Positions 1 through 11,786 of a stretch of 64,000 nt of DNA are shown here, one piece after another; position 1 is the first letter of the stretch, and every line of letters starts with the position of its first letter. The stretch lies in NCBI GenBank assembly GCA_020632875.1, contig JACKET010000002.1, forward strand, positions 372,001-436,000. Reading direction: 5' to 3'. The stretch is from Alphaproteobacteria bacterium (GTDB taxonomy: Bacteria > Myxococcota_A > UBA796 > GCA-2862545). A model generated the notes under the pieces. The model saw only the letters and a list, made by a program, of their open reading frames with translations. It had not been told where the DNA came from and ran no database searches. The position numbers were made by a program, and so were the translations under genes.

Positions 1-1809
<1,809 letters not shown>

Positions 1810-2392
1810 TGGGGCCCTCGTGGTTGGGAGCCCCGTCTATTCCGACGGGCACCGCGCTGCGAGCGCTGGCTCTACCCCACGATCGGGAGGTGGGGGTACG
1901 TCTCCCAGCCCGGATCGGGGTCGGAGAACACGATGTCGACCCGGCCCGGGTTGTTCTCGACCCGCACCTTGCCGGCGAAGTACGGCTGCAGCGCCGCGTC
2001 GACGTTGCGGTGGAAGCTGCGGTCGAGGTGGGCGACCTTCACGAGCTCGATGCGGGCGCGCTTCGGCGTGTAGATGCTCGCGAGGAACTCGACGAACGAC
2101 ACCATCGCGCGCACCGCCATCGCGGGGGTGGCCCGCTCGATGACGAGGGTGAAGGGGAGGTCTTTCTCTTTCGAGAACTCGAGGCGGGCCTGCTCGGGGA
2201 AGCCCATGACCATGTTCTCGGCCTTCTCGATGGCCTCTTCGAGCCACATCTCGTCGATGCGGCCCCAGTGGGGCAGCCCTCGCTCGCGCTGCTCGACGGG
2301 CTGGGTGATGTCGTCGTCGGCCATGGCGCGGGGCGCGACGGTCTCGACGATGTCGCCCATCTCGGCGATCGGGTCTTTGCGGCCGGCCGGCT

Positions 2393-3877
<1,485 letters not shown>

Positions 3878-3928
3878 GGGGGGATTTCCTTCCGCGTGGG
3901 GCGGCCTCTTGCCCGGCAGCGCACAAGT

Positions 3929-5503
3929 CTACCCGATCGGGACGCGGCGTTCATCCGCCGCCTCGCCCGCCGGGTCGATGGTGATGCGGACCTCCTGCCT
4001 GAGCGCGCCCGCGAGGAGGTCGGTGCGTCGGTTGGCGGCCCAGCGCTCGAGGTGGGCCTCGCTCGCGGCGGTCGCCCGGACGCGGACGATGCCATCGCCG
4101 AGCTCGACGGTCAGCGAGTCGACGACGCCGTCGTGGCTGCGGTCGAGCGCGTCGGCGAGCCGGATGATGCCGGCGAGCACGCGCACGCGGTGCCGGTCGG
4201 CGGACGACAGCGCGGCGAACTCGGGGTGCGCGGACTTCGGCTTGCCGCCCCGGTGGTAGCGCACGATGCTCGCGAGCACGTCGACCTCGGGCAGCGTGAA
4301 GCCGTGCATCCGGGTGTTCCGGATGAGGTACTGCCCGTGCTTGTTGTGGTTCTTGCCCGAGATGTGGTGGCCGATGTCGTGCACGAGGGCCGCGAACCGC
4401 AGCATCTCGCGCTCGCCGAAGCCCATGCGGTGCACGGGAGCGAGGCCGTCGAACAGCTGCAGGCACAGGGTCTCGACGTGGTGCGCGTGCTCGCGGTCGG
4501 CGCCGTAGCGCTCCATCAGCCGCTCGATGCTGCGCGCGCGGGGGTCGGGGATCGACGCGATCAGGTCGATCTCGGGCCGGTTCCGGATGATCCAGTCGAC
4601 GATCAGCCCGTCCCGCAGGGACCGTTCGGAGGTGATCATCCGCGGATGGTCGAACGCGCGCATCACCTGGCGCACGAGGATGGCGCCGGCGGTGATGGTG
4701 CGCTGGCGTCGCGGGTCCATCCCGGGGATGGCGAGCAGGCCCTCGAAGGTCGTGGCCCGCAGGCGCTTGACCAGGGTGTCGAGCTCTTCGCTCGTCATCA
4801 CGAGGCCGTGCGCGTGGTCGGGCGTCTGGTCGCCGCGGGCGAGGGTCGCCATCATCGCGAGGCACCGCATCGTGCCCGACGTGCCGACGAGCGTGCGGAA
4901 GTCGCGGCCCTTCACGCTCGACGTGAGCGGCTTGAGCACCGTCTTGATGTGCGCCTTGAGCTCGTCGTACTCGACCTTCGACATCGGGTCGGACCGGTGG
5001 AAGGCGTCGGCGAGCCGGATGTGGCCGAGCGGCAGGGACTCGATGTGCGTGGGCTTCTCGCTGTCGCACAGGATGAACTCGGTCGAGCCGCCGCCGAGGT
5101 CCATCAGCATGACCCGGCCGAGGCTGAAGTCGAGGTCGGACCGCACACCCAGGTAGATCAGCCGGCCCTCTTCGCGGCCGGTGATGGTGCGCACGCGGAT
5201 GCCGGTCTCTTCGCGGACGGCGCGCACCCAGTCCTCGCCGTTCTCGGCCTCGCGCACCGCGGACGTCGCGGCGCAGTGGATGTCTTCGGCGCCCATGGAC
5301 CGGGCGGCCTCCTGGAACTCGGCCATCGCCTCGAGGCCGCGCTGGAAGGCGCTCGGCGTGATGACGTTCTTCGCGAGCCCGTTGGCGCCGAGCTCGACCT
5401 GTTTCCGCGCGGCTTCGACCACCTTCCACGTGCCGTCGATCGCCACGTCGGCGACCAGCAGGTGGATGGAGTTCGTGCCCACGTCGATCGCGCCGACCCT
5501 CAC
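3929..5503 (-). CDS. ppx: Exopolyphosphatase / Ppx-GppA phosphatase
   Basis: The 524-residue length matches the long Ppx/GppA class (E. coli Ppx has about 513). The ASKHA-fold ATPase part carries the expected phosphate loops: DVGTNSIHLL near residue 7 and DLGGGSTEF near 141. The E of REEGRLIYLGV near 112 fits the catalytic glutamate. The C-terminal half is HD-like, with VHDIGHHISG near residue 375 and further helices. The enzyme removes terminal phosphate from polyphosphate or acts on pppGpp; sequence alone does not say which it prefers. It overlaps the upstream TPR gene by four bases, so the two are probably co-translated. Expected in the cytoplasm. Confidence 0.93.
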   Translation of the reverse strand: MRVGAIDVGTNSIHLLVADVAIDGTWKVVEAARKQVELGANGLAKNVITPSAFQRGLEAMAEFQEAARSMGAEDIHCAATSAVREAENGEDWVRAVREETGIRVRTITGREEGRLIYLGVRSDLDFSLGRVMLMDLGGGSTEFILCDSEKPTHIESLPLGHIRLADAFHRSDPMSKVEYDELKAHIKTVLKPLTSSVKGRDFRTLVGTSGTMRCLAMMATLARGDQTPDHAHGLVMTSEELDTLVKRLRATTFEGLLAIPGMDPRRQRTITAGAILVRQVMRAFDHPRMITSERSLRDGLIVDWIIRNRPEIDLIASIPDPRARSIERLMERYGADREHAHHVETLCLQLFDGLAPVHRMGFGEREMLRFAALVHDIGHHISGKNHNKHGQYLIRNTRMHGFTLPEVDVLASIVRYHRGGKPKSAHPEFAALSSADRHRVRVLAGIIRLADALDRSHDGVVDSLTVELGDGIVRVRATAASEAHLERWAANRRTDLLAGALRQEVRITIDPAGEAADERRVPIG

Positions 5504-6159
5504 GTTTCCGCCTTCATCGTCGGACCGTATTGCCGCGGCAGGTCGACGCCCGCAAGCTCGGCGGCCCGCGCCACGAGCCCGATCAGCGTGGTCTCGTCGG
5601 CGCGGTCGGCGATCGCGAGGGCTTCGTGGAGCGCGGCCTCGGCGCGATCCCTCGCGCTCTCGGCCAGCGCGATGCGGGCGAGGACCTGCTCGCGAACGGA
5701 CCCGGCCGCATCGGCGTGGACGACGGCGCGCGCTGCACTGAGCGCGGCGTCGGCGGGCCGGTCGTGGGTCTGGAGCGCGTTGGCGTGCTTGAGGAGCGCG
5801 TCGGCGCGGGCGAGGGGAGACGCCCCCATCGCCTCGACCTCTTCGGTCGTCCGGGCGGCGAGATCGGCGCTGCGGGCACGCGCGAGCGCTGCGCGCTTCT
5901 CGCGGTCGAGGGCGGCGGCGACCTGCTCGTCGAGGGCGCGGATCTCGGCGAGGCCCTCGGAATCGCCGAGCTCGCGGGCCGTTCGCATGGCCAGGTGCGC
6001 AGCGGTGCGCGCGCCGGCGGCGTCGCCGAGCGCGAGCTTCGCCTGTGCGAGCACGGAGGCCGCCCGGGCGAGCACGTCGCGCAGGTCGGCCTGCCCGGCG
6101 AGCGCTTCGACGGCGTCTTCCAGGGGGGCGATGGCTTCGGCGTGACGGCCCTCGCGCAC
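5500..6159 (-). CDS. TPR-like helical repeat protein
   Basis: A 219-residue, alanine-rich, all-helical protein with repeated A/L spacing typical of tetratricopeptide repeats, for example REGRHAEAIAPLEDAVEAL at the N-terminus and a second set around residues 110-190. No catalytic motif is visible. The GTG at 6159 is used here, but the frame stays open upstream with protein-like sequence (DEERVAARLLDGI) into the end of the gene at 6203, so the true start may be slightly earlier. It sits between the SAH hydrolase-like gene and ppx and overlaps ppx by four bases. It is probably an adaptor or scaffold; the partner is unknown. Confidence 0.75.
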   Translation of the reverse strand: MREGRHAEAIAPLEDAVEALAGQADLRDVLARAASVLAQAKLALGDAAGARTAAHLAMRTARELGDSEGLAEIRALDEQVAAALDREKRAALARARSADLAARTTEEVEAMGASPLARADALLKHANALQTHDRPADAALSAARAVVHADAAGSVREQVLARIALAESARDRAEAALHEALAIADRADETTLIGLVARAAELAGVDLPRQYGPTMKAET

Positions 6160-6202
6160 CGCGGCGATGCCGTCGAGCAGGCGGGCCGCGACGCGCTCTT
6201 CG

Positions 6203-7363
6203 TCAGTTGGCGCTTGGATTGAGGGCCTCGAGCGCGAGGATGGCCGCGCGCGTCTCGATCTCTTCGGGGACGATCTGCTCGCCGGGCTCGAGCTCGCCGA
6301 ACCGGGCGATCCATTCGAGGGTGAGGCCGAGCACCGCGAAGTGCAGGAGCACCGGCTCGGGCGAGCCCGAGTTGGTGACGATGTTCAGCGGGCTGCCGTC
6401 GCCGAGCAGGGTGACGCGCTGGCCGCCTTCGAGGCGGTAGCGGACGACCTGGTCGGCGACGTTGTCGACGCGCTCGGCCCCGTCTTTCAGCGCGGCCACG
6501 TCGATCTCGTCGTTGCCGTGGCCCGCGTTGAGCAGCACCACGCCGCTCGGCGCGACCCGGATGTCGTCGACCTTCAGCGCATTCGCGGCGCCGGTCGCCG
6601 TGACCACGATGCCGGCGTCGTGCAGGGCCTCGCGGAGCTCGTTCGTCGGGTAGCCGTCGTAGTGCGCGAACAGGCGACGCACGGGGTCGCTCTCGACGAC
6701 CTCGACGCTCATGTTCGCCGCGCGGGCGTAGGCCGCGAGGCCCCGCCCGACCGGGCCGTAGCCGACGACCACGAGCCGACGGCCCGCGAGGTGCATGCCC
6801 GTGAGCCGCGCGACGGCCTGCCACACGCCCTCGCCGACCCCGTGGCGGTTCTCGACGGCATCCTTGAGGCGCCCGTCGTTGATGTTGACGACCGGCAGGG
6901 CCGGATGCTCCTTCCGCGCGCGCAGGCGATGGATCCCGGAGCGCGTGATCTCGACGGCGGCCTTCACGTGGGGGAGCAGGTCGGACCGCTTGTCGAGCAG
7001 CGTGCCGACGAGCTCGAAGCCCACGTCGCCGATCACGTGCGGGTGGTGATCGAGCACCTGCAGGTGCCGATCCTTCATGTCGCCGCCCGTGTACACCTCG
7101 ACCCCGAGGTTCCGCATCAGCGCCACGGCGCCCGGATCGGTGGTGCCGGGATTGGCGGCGCTGACGACGAAGCGGCCGCCGCCCAGCAGCAGCTCGCGCA
7201 CCAGCGCCGCGGTGAGCGTGGTGAGGTGCAGGTTGAGCCCGATCGTGAGCCCGTCCCACGGACGGCTCGCCGCCCAGCGGTTGCCGAGCTTCGGCAGGAT
7301 CGGAAAGAACGCGTTGATCCGGCCGATCTCGCTCTCTGCTTCGAGCGCGCGGTCCTGGGCCAT
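6203..7363 (-). CDS. S-adenosylhomocysteine hydrolase-like protein, divergent
   Basis: The protein is homologous in layout to adenosylhomocysteinase, which splits S-adenosylhomocysteine to adenosine and homocysteine using bound NAD. At 386 residues it is shorter than typical (about 430-470). Visible landmarks: NLHLTT near residue 45 (active-site His region), the NAD-binding GYGPVGRG near 200, and NAGHGNDEID near 277. The region that normally reads EETTTG reads EITRSG, which puts Ile where the substrate-binding Glu is expected. The usual Lys-xxx-Asp-Asn reads KDAVEN, with Glu for Asp. These changes suggest a paralogue with altered substrate or weak activity. It heads the minus-strand run towards ppx. 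Fold assignment is firm; the reaction is uncertain. Confidence 0.8.
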   Translation of the reverse strand: MAQDRALEAESEIGRINAFFPILPKLGNRWAASRPWDGLTIGLNLHLTTLTAALVRELLLGGGRFVVSAANPGTTDPGAVALMRNLGVEVYTGGDMKDRHLQVLDHHPHVIGDVGFELVGTLLDKRSDLLPHVKAAVEITRSGIHRLRARKEHPALPVVNINDGRLKDAVENRHGVGEGVWQAVARLTGMHLAGRRLVVVGYGPVGRGLAAYARAANMSVEVVESDPVRRLFAHYDGYPTNELREALHDAGIVVTATGAANALKVDDIRVAPSGVVLLNAGHGNDEIDVAALKDGAERVDNVADQVVRYRLEGGQRVTLLGDGSPLNIVTNSGSPEPVLLHFAVLGLTLEWIARFGELEPGEQIVPEEIETRAAILALEALNPSAN

Positions 7364-7494
7364 GTTCGTCTCCTCGGCGGCTGTTCGGTCTAACGGAATG
7401 GAGCCGGGCGATGCCAGACATCGATGCTGAGATCTTCCTGCTGGTCGGATTTCTGACTGGCGGGTATGTTTTGTCGGTCGTCGGAGGGGGAGGC

Positions 7495-8001
7495 ATGGGA
7501 CTGCTCATCACGCGACGCAGGGTCCTCGCCGGGCTCGGCGTCGCGGCCGGCGCGGCCGGGATCGGGGGCTACAGCCTCACCTTCGGGGCCCCGGCTCCGG
7601 GTGCCACCGTGCTGTCTTCCAACGAGCTCGCCGTCGTGCGGGCGATCGCCGAGGTCTGGTTCCCGGCGGGGATCTTCCCGGTCGACGGCATCGAGGCCGA
7701 CGTGGCGGGCGAGGTCGACGCCTCGGTCGCGGATCTGCTCGATCCGGTGCGGCTCGCGGGGTTCCGGTACGTGCTGCGCGCGCTCGAGTGGGGCACCTTC
7801 GCCAGCCGCGGCGCGCGGTTCACGGCGCTCGATGCCGCCACGCGGCTCGAGGTCCTGCGCACCTGGGGCGACCCGTCCGTGCTCCCGCGGCGTGTGGCGA
7901 CCGACTCGCTCAAGGCGCTCCTCGGGATCGCCTACTTCAGCCATCCCGCGGTGCTCGCCGCGATCGGGTGGAAGCCGGGGTGCGACGATGAGGGGGTTTG
8001 A
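7495..8001 (+). CDS. Tat-exported small subunit, gluconate 2-dehydrogenase subunit 3-like
   Basis: A 168-residue protein beginning with a twin-arginine-like signal (ITRRRVLAGLGVAAGAAG). The body is helical, in the manner of the small subunits that partner membrane-linked GMC dehydrogenases. The ATG at 7495 is chosen because GGAGGGGGAGGC lies directly upstream; the earlier in-frame ATG at 7411 would bury the signal inside the protein. It overlaps the following flavoprotein gene by 14 bases, the usual order for this pair. A role in export or electron transfer for the large subunit is inferred from context. Confidence 0.78.
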   Translation: MGLLITRRRVLAGLGVAAGAAGIGGYSLTFGAPAPGATVLSSNELAVVRAIAEVWFPAGIFPVDGIEADVAGEVDASVADLLDPVRLAGFRYVLRALEWGTFASRGARFTALDAATRLEVLRTWGDPSVLPRRVATDSLKALLGIAYFSHPAVLAAIGWKPGCDDEGV

Positions 8002-9508
8002 GCCCGGGAAGCGGCGACGGGCCGAGCACGGCGACCGCCTCGACCTGCAGTGCGACGTCTGCATCGTGGGCGCGGGTGCAGGGGGCAGCGCGGTCGCCGC
8101 GGCGCTCGCCGAGCGCGGCCTCGACGTCGTGGTCCTCGAAGAGGGCCAGCACTGGAACCCGTCGGACTTCCAGTCGAAGACGCGCTTCGCCCTGAAGAAT
8201 CTCTATCAGGGGCGGGGGCTCCGCTCGTGCCGGGGCAACGCCATCACCCTCATGCCCGGTGGGCGCGGGGTCGGCGGCAGCACGCTGATCAACAGCGCCA
8301 TCTGCTTTCGCTGTCCCGACCCCGTCCTGAAGAGCTGGCGCGAGGAGCACGGCTGCGAGACGCTCGAGCCCGCGCGGATGAACGGGTACTTCGACCGCGT
8401 GTGGAGCACGCTCGGCGTCTCGGTGAACCCGGTCGCCGTGCAGCGGAACAACAACCTGATCTTCAAGGAGGGCGTCGAGGCGCTCGGGCTCGAGGGCGGG
8501 GCGTTCATGGCGCGCAGCGCACCGGGCTGCGTGGGATGTGGACTGTGCCAGTACGGGTGCCCGTCCGGCGGGAAGTACAGCGCCGACCGCACGTTCATGG
8601 CCGAGGCGCTCGCGACGGGCCGGGTGGGCGTCTACTCCGACTGCCGGATGCGCGGCGTCGAGACCGACGGCGACCGCGTGACCGCGGTGACCGGGTTCCT
8701 CATCGACCCCGACACCCATGCCGAGAACGGCGAGGTGCGGGTCACCGCCGACCACTTCGTGATCTCGGGCGGCCCCGTCGGCTCGCCGCTGTTCCTGCTC
8801 GCGAACGGGCTCGCCGAGAACACGCACTGCGGCCAGCACCTCGTGGTCCACCCGACGGTGGCGGCCCTCGCGCGGTTCCCGCAGGAGATCCGGCCGTGGA
8901 GCGGCGTGACGCAGGGGTACTACGTCGACTGCTGGGAGAAGGGGTTCCTCCTCCAGACGTTCACCGTCACGCCCGACAACTACTACATCGCGCTGCAGAC
9001 CGGCATGGGCGAAGAGACCATGCGGATCATGAAGGATCTCGCTCACCTCGCGAGCGCGGGGGCCCTGGTCCACGACGAAGACAGCGCGGGCCGCGTCCAG
9101 CACACGCCGGTCGGCCCCGACCTGTCCTACTTCCTCGGCGACGGCGACAAGAAGCGGCTGATCGACGGCATGCGCCTCACGGCCGAGGTCTTCTTCGCCG
9201 CGGGCGCCACCCGCGTCCACCCCGGCCGCGTCGGGCTCACGGCGATCGAGCGCCCCGAGGACATCGAGGCGTCGCTCCCCTACGACATGCCCGCGAGCCA
9301 CCTGTTCCTGTACGCGTCGCACCCGATGGGGACGTGCCGGATGGGCGCCGACCCGGAGACGAGCGTGGTCGATCCGCGGGGCCGGGTGTGGGGGTGGAGC
9401 AACCTGTCGGTGGCCGACGCGAGCATCTTCCCGACGAGCCTTGGGGTGAATCCGCAGGTGACGACGATGGCGTTGGGGTTGATGGTGGGCCACACGATCG
9501 CGGGCTGA
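7988..9508 (+). CDS. GMC-family FAD-dependent oxidoreductase
   Basis: A 506-residue flavoprotein of the glucose-methanol-choline family. The N-terminal Rossmann motif GAGAGGSAVA (about 26-35) binds FAD, with the acidic strand end VVLEEG following. GGRGVGGSTLINSAI (about 92-106) is the GMC signature loop. A four-cysteine cluster CVGCGLCQYGC (about 180) is typical of the gluconate/sorbitol or long-chain alcohol dehydrogenase branch. The C-terminal box has SHPMGTCRMG and NPQVTTMALG. It overlaps the small Tat-signal protein upstream and probably forms a complex with it, possibly exported as a partner. The substrate cannot be read from the sequence. A hexamer repeat starts about 10 bases after the stop. 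Confidence 0.9.
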   Translation: MRGFEPGKRRRAEHGDRLDLQCDVCIVGAGAGGSAVAAALAERGLDVVVLEEGQHWNPSDFQSKTRFALKNLYQGRGLRSCRGNAITLMPGGRGVGGSTLINSAICFRCPDPVLKSWREEHGCETLEPARMNGYFDRVWSTLGVSVNPVAVQRNNNLIFKEGVEALGLEGGAFMARSAPGCVGCGLCQYGCPSGGKYSADRTFMAEALATGRVGVYSDCRMRGVETDGDRVTAVTGFLIDPDTHAENGEVRVTADHFVISGGPVGSPLFLLANGLAENTHCGQHLVVHPTVAALARFPQEIRPWSGVTQGYYVDCWEKGFLLQTFTVTPDNYYIALQTGMGEETMRIMKDLAHLASAGALVHDEDSAGRVQHTPVGPDLSYFLGDGDKKRLIDGMRLTAEVFFAAGATRVHPGRVGLTAIERPEDIEASLPYDMPASHLFLYASHPMGTCRMGADPETSVVDPRGRVWGWSNLSVADASIFPTSLGVNPQVTTMALGLMVGHTIAG

Positions 9509-9518
9509 TCGCCGGCCC

Positions 9519-9572
9519 CCCGTTCCCGTTCCCGCTCCCGCTCCCGTTCCCGTTCCCGTTCCCGTTCCCGCC
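9519..9572. repeat. CCCGTT/CCCGCT hexamer tract
   Basis: About nine copies of a six-base unit, CCCGTT with CCCGCT variants, begin just after the GMC gene. An opposite-orientation tract lies at 10007-10042, before the end of cysC, so the two could pair across the gap between the converging genes. Confidence 0.85.
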
Positions 9573-9707
9573 CCTCGACCGGTGAGCTCAGCGCACCCGC
9601 GCCAGGCGGGCCGGAGGGGGCGGCGCAGCCGCCGTCGCGCAGCGACCGAGCCCGAATGGGCGAGCCCGGAGGACAGCCGACGGCGAAGCCGGGGCGCCCA
9701 ATCAATG

Positions 9708-9799
9708 CGGAGGCAACGGCCCGTGAGCGCACGCTGGCGGGAGGCAACGACCCGTGAGTGCACGCTGGCGGGAGGCAACGACCCGCGAGTGCACGGCTC
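9708..9799. repeat. 31-bp tandem repeat, three copies
   Basis: Three units with core AGGCAACGACCCGTGAGTGC recur at 9711, 9742 and 9773, an exact 31-base period with few changes. The unit encodes nothing convincing in any frame. The 9509-10060 gap otherwise holds the hexamer tracts and a second 31-bp array. Confidence 0.85.
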
Positions 9800-9870
9800 G
9801 GCAGAGGGCCCTACGCTCGAACACCGAAAATTCACGGCTTCGGGTGGCGAGGGCACGCAGATCCGCCTCG

Positions 9871-9963
9871 CGACGTGCGTTCACGCCCCGATGCCTGCGC
9901 TCGACGTGCGTTCGAGTGCCGATGCCTGCGCTCGACGTGCATCCGACAGCGGATGCCTCGGGC
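9871..9963. repeat. Second 31-bp-period tandem repeat, three copies
   Basis: The core CGACGTGCGTTC recurs at 9871, 9902 and 9933, followed each time by a GATGCCTGCGCT-like block. The period is 31 bases, the same as the unrelated array at 9708. Confidence 0.8.
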
Positions 9964-10006
9964 CCCTCTGGTGAAGCGGGAGCTTCGTCGGTGGCCCTGC
10001 GCCCGA

Positions 10007-10042
10007 TCGGGAACGGGAGCGGGAACGCGTACGGGAACGGGT
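10007..10042. repeat. GGGAAC/GGGAGC hexamer tract (inverted partner)
   Basis: About six degenerate hexamers complementary to the tract at 9519-9572. It lies just beyond the 3' end of the minus-strand cysC gene. Together with its partner it may act as a two-way terminator, which is an inference. Confidence 0.75.
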
Positions 10043-10060
10043 TTCGGGGGGGGGGCGGTT

Positions 10061-10669
10061 CTAGCCCAGGAAACCGGCCTTCTCGAGGTGGGCCACCACC
10101 TCCTGCGCCGAAACATCGGGGCTCTTGCCCACCGTGTCGAGCACCAGCTCGGCCGCGTCGGGGGCCTCGTAGGGCGCGTCGATGCCCGTGAAGCCGGCGA
10201 GCTCGCCCGCGCGCGCCTTCTTGTAGAGGCCCTTCGGGTCGCGCTTCTCGCACTCCTCGAGCGGGGTCGCGACGTGGCACTCCACGAACCGGCCCTCGGG
10301 GAGCATCGCGCGCGCGCCGTCGCGATCGGCCCGGTAGGGCGACACGAATGCGGTGAGCGTGAGCACGCCGGCGTCGGCGAAGAGCTGCGCCACGGCGCCG
10401 ACGCGCCGGATGTTCTCGGTGCGGTCGGCGGGGGAGAACCCGAGGTCGCGGTTCAGCCCCATGCGCAGGTTGTCGCCGTCGAGCACGTACGCGACCTTGT
10501 TGCGCTCGAGCAGGAGCTGCTCGACCTTGCGCGCGATCGTGGACTTGCCCGAGCCGCTGAAGCCCGTGAACCACACGACACAGCCGCGCTGCGCGATCAG
10601 CGCCTCGCGCTCGTCGTGGGAGAGGTTCGCGGGGTGCCAGGTGATGTTCGCGGACTTCGGTGCGCTCAT
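10061..10669 (-). CDS. cysC: Adenylylsulfate (APS) kinase
   Basis: A 202-residue APS kinase that phosphorylates adenosine 5'-phosphosulfate to PAPS in sulfate activation. The P-loop GFSGSGKST is at about residues 36-44. DGDNLRMGLNRDLGFS (about 65-80) and the FVSPYRADRD segment (about 108-117) are the usual APS-binding motifs. Length matches the family. It is read away from plsX across a 67-base divergent gap that should hold both promoters. No sulfate adenylyltransferase gene is visible. Confidence 0.95.
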   Translation of the reverse strand: MSAPKSANITWHPANLSHDEREALIAQRGCVVWFTGFSGSGKSTIARKVEQLLLERNKVAYVLDGDNLRMGLNRDLGFSPADRTENIRRVGAVAQLFADAGVLTLTAFVSPYRADRDGARAMLPEGRFVECHVATPLEECEKRDPKGLYKKARAGELAGFTGIDAPYEAPDAAELVLDTVGKSPDVSAQEVVAHLEKAGFLG

Positions 10670-10736
10670 TCCGTCTCCTCGGGCTGCTGCCCTTACCGCG
10701 CCCGCACCCTGCTAGCATCCGCCCCGGGAGGGTGGC

Positions 10737-11786
10737 TTGACGACGATTGCCCTGGATGCGCTCGGCGGAGACCTCGGACTGGACGCGACCGTGGAGGGTG
10801 CGGCGGCGCTCTCGCGCGAGCCGTCCGACATCCGCGTGATGCTGGTGGGGGACGCGCGCCGCATCTCCGAGCGGCTGGCGAAGGTCAGCTACGACCCCAC
10901 GCGGCTCGAGATCGTCGATGCCGACGGATGTGTCCGCATGGACGAGGATCCCCGGCGCGCGCTCGAAGAGAAGCCCCGCTGCAGCGTGCTCACCGCGGCC
11001 GGGCTCGTGGCGGACGGCGATGCCGACGCCCTCGTATCGGCGGGGAACACGGGGGCGACGATCCTGGCGTCGGCGATCCGGTTCCAGCGGCTCCCGGGCA
11101 TCCGTCGCGCCGCGCTGGCGGCCGTGTACCCGACCGAGCAGCGCCACGGCCCGAAGAAAGACCCGTTCGCGCTGATGCTCGACGTGGGCGCCACGCTCCA
11201 GGCCGAGGACGTCGATCTCGTCGGCTTCGCCGTGATGGGCGCGGCGTACAGCTCGATCATCTCGGAGATCGTGGCGCCCCGCATCGCGCTGTTGTCCAAC
11301 GGCACCGAGCCGAACAAGGGCACCGACGCGATCAAGGCCGCGCACAAGCGCCTGATCGGCGGCCCGCTGAACTTCGTGGGGAACGTCGAGGGGCTCGACA
11401 TCCCGCGCGGCACGGTCGACGTCATCGTGTGTGACGGGTTCCTCGGCAACGTCGTGCTGAAGATGCTCGAGGGGGTCAGCGAGGTGTTCCGCGACATCGC
11501 GAAGCAGGCGAGCGGCCGCAAGCTCCAGTGGAAGATGGGGCTCGCGATGCTCGGCGGCGGGCTGAAGCGGCTGCGCCGGATGACGGACTGGAAGGCGTAC
11601 GGCGGCGCGCCGCTGCTCGGCATGGACCACGTGATCATCAAGGCCCACGGGCGCAGCGAGGCGCGCGCCATCCGCAACGCCATCAAGGTCGCCGCCAAGG
11701 CCGCCGAGGGCGACCTGATCGGGCGGATCGAGCAGGGGGTCGGTGCGCTGGGGCTCGCCGAGGCGGAGTCGCGGTCGGCGGAATGA
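10737..11786 (+). CDS. plsX: Phosphate acyltransferase PlsX
   Basis: A 349-residue protein with PlsX features: IALDALGGDLG at the N-terminus (family consensus DAMGGD), VSAGNTGA near 100, and LSNGTEPNKG near 187. The enzyme makes acyl-phosphate from acyl-ACP for phospholipid synthesis and works at the inner face of the membrane. The start is TTG at 10737, supported by GGGAGGGTGG immediately upstream. No fabH or rpmF follows; instead the stop overlaps the ATG of a permease gene by ATGA. Confidence 0.95.
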   Translation: MTTIALDALGGDLGLDATVEGAAALSREPSDIRVMLVGDARRISERLAKVSYDPTRLEIVDADGCVRMDEDPRRALEEKPRCSVLTAAGLVADGDADALVSAGNTGATILASAIRFQRLPGIRRAALAAVYPTEQRHGPKKDPFALMLDVGATLQAEDVDLVGFAVMGAAYSSIISEIVAPRIALLSNGTEPNKGTDAIKAAHKRLIGGPLNFVGNVEGLDIPRGTVDVIVCDGFLGNVVLKMLEGVSEVFRDIAKQASGRKLQWKMGLAMLGGGLKRLRRMTDWKAYGGAPLLGMDHVIIKAHGRSEARAIRNAIKVAAKAAEGDLIGRIEQGVGALGLAEAESRSAE

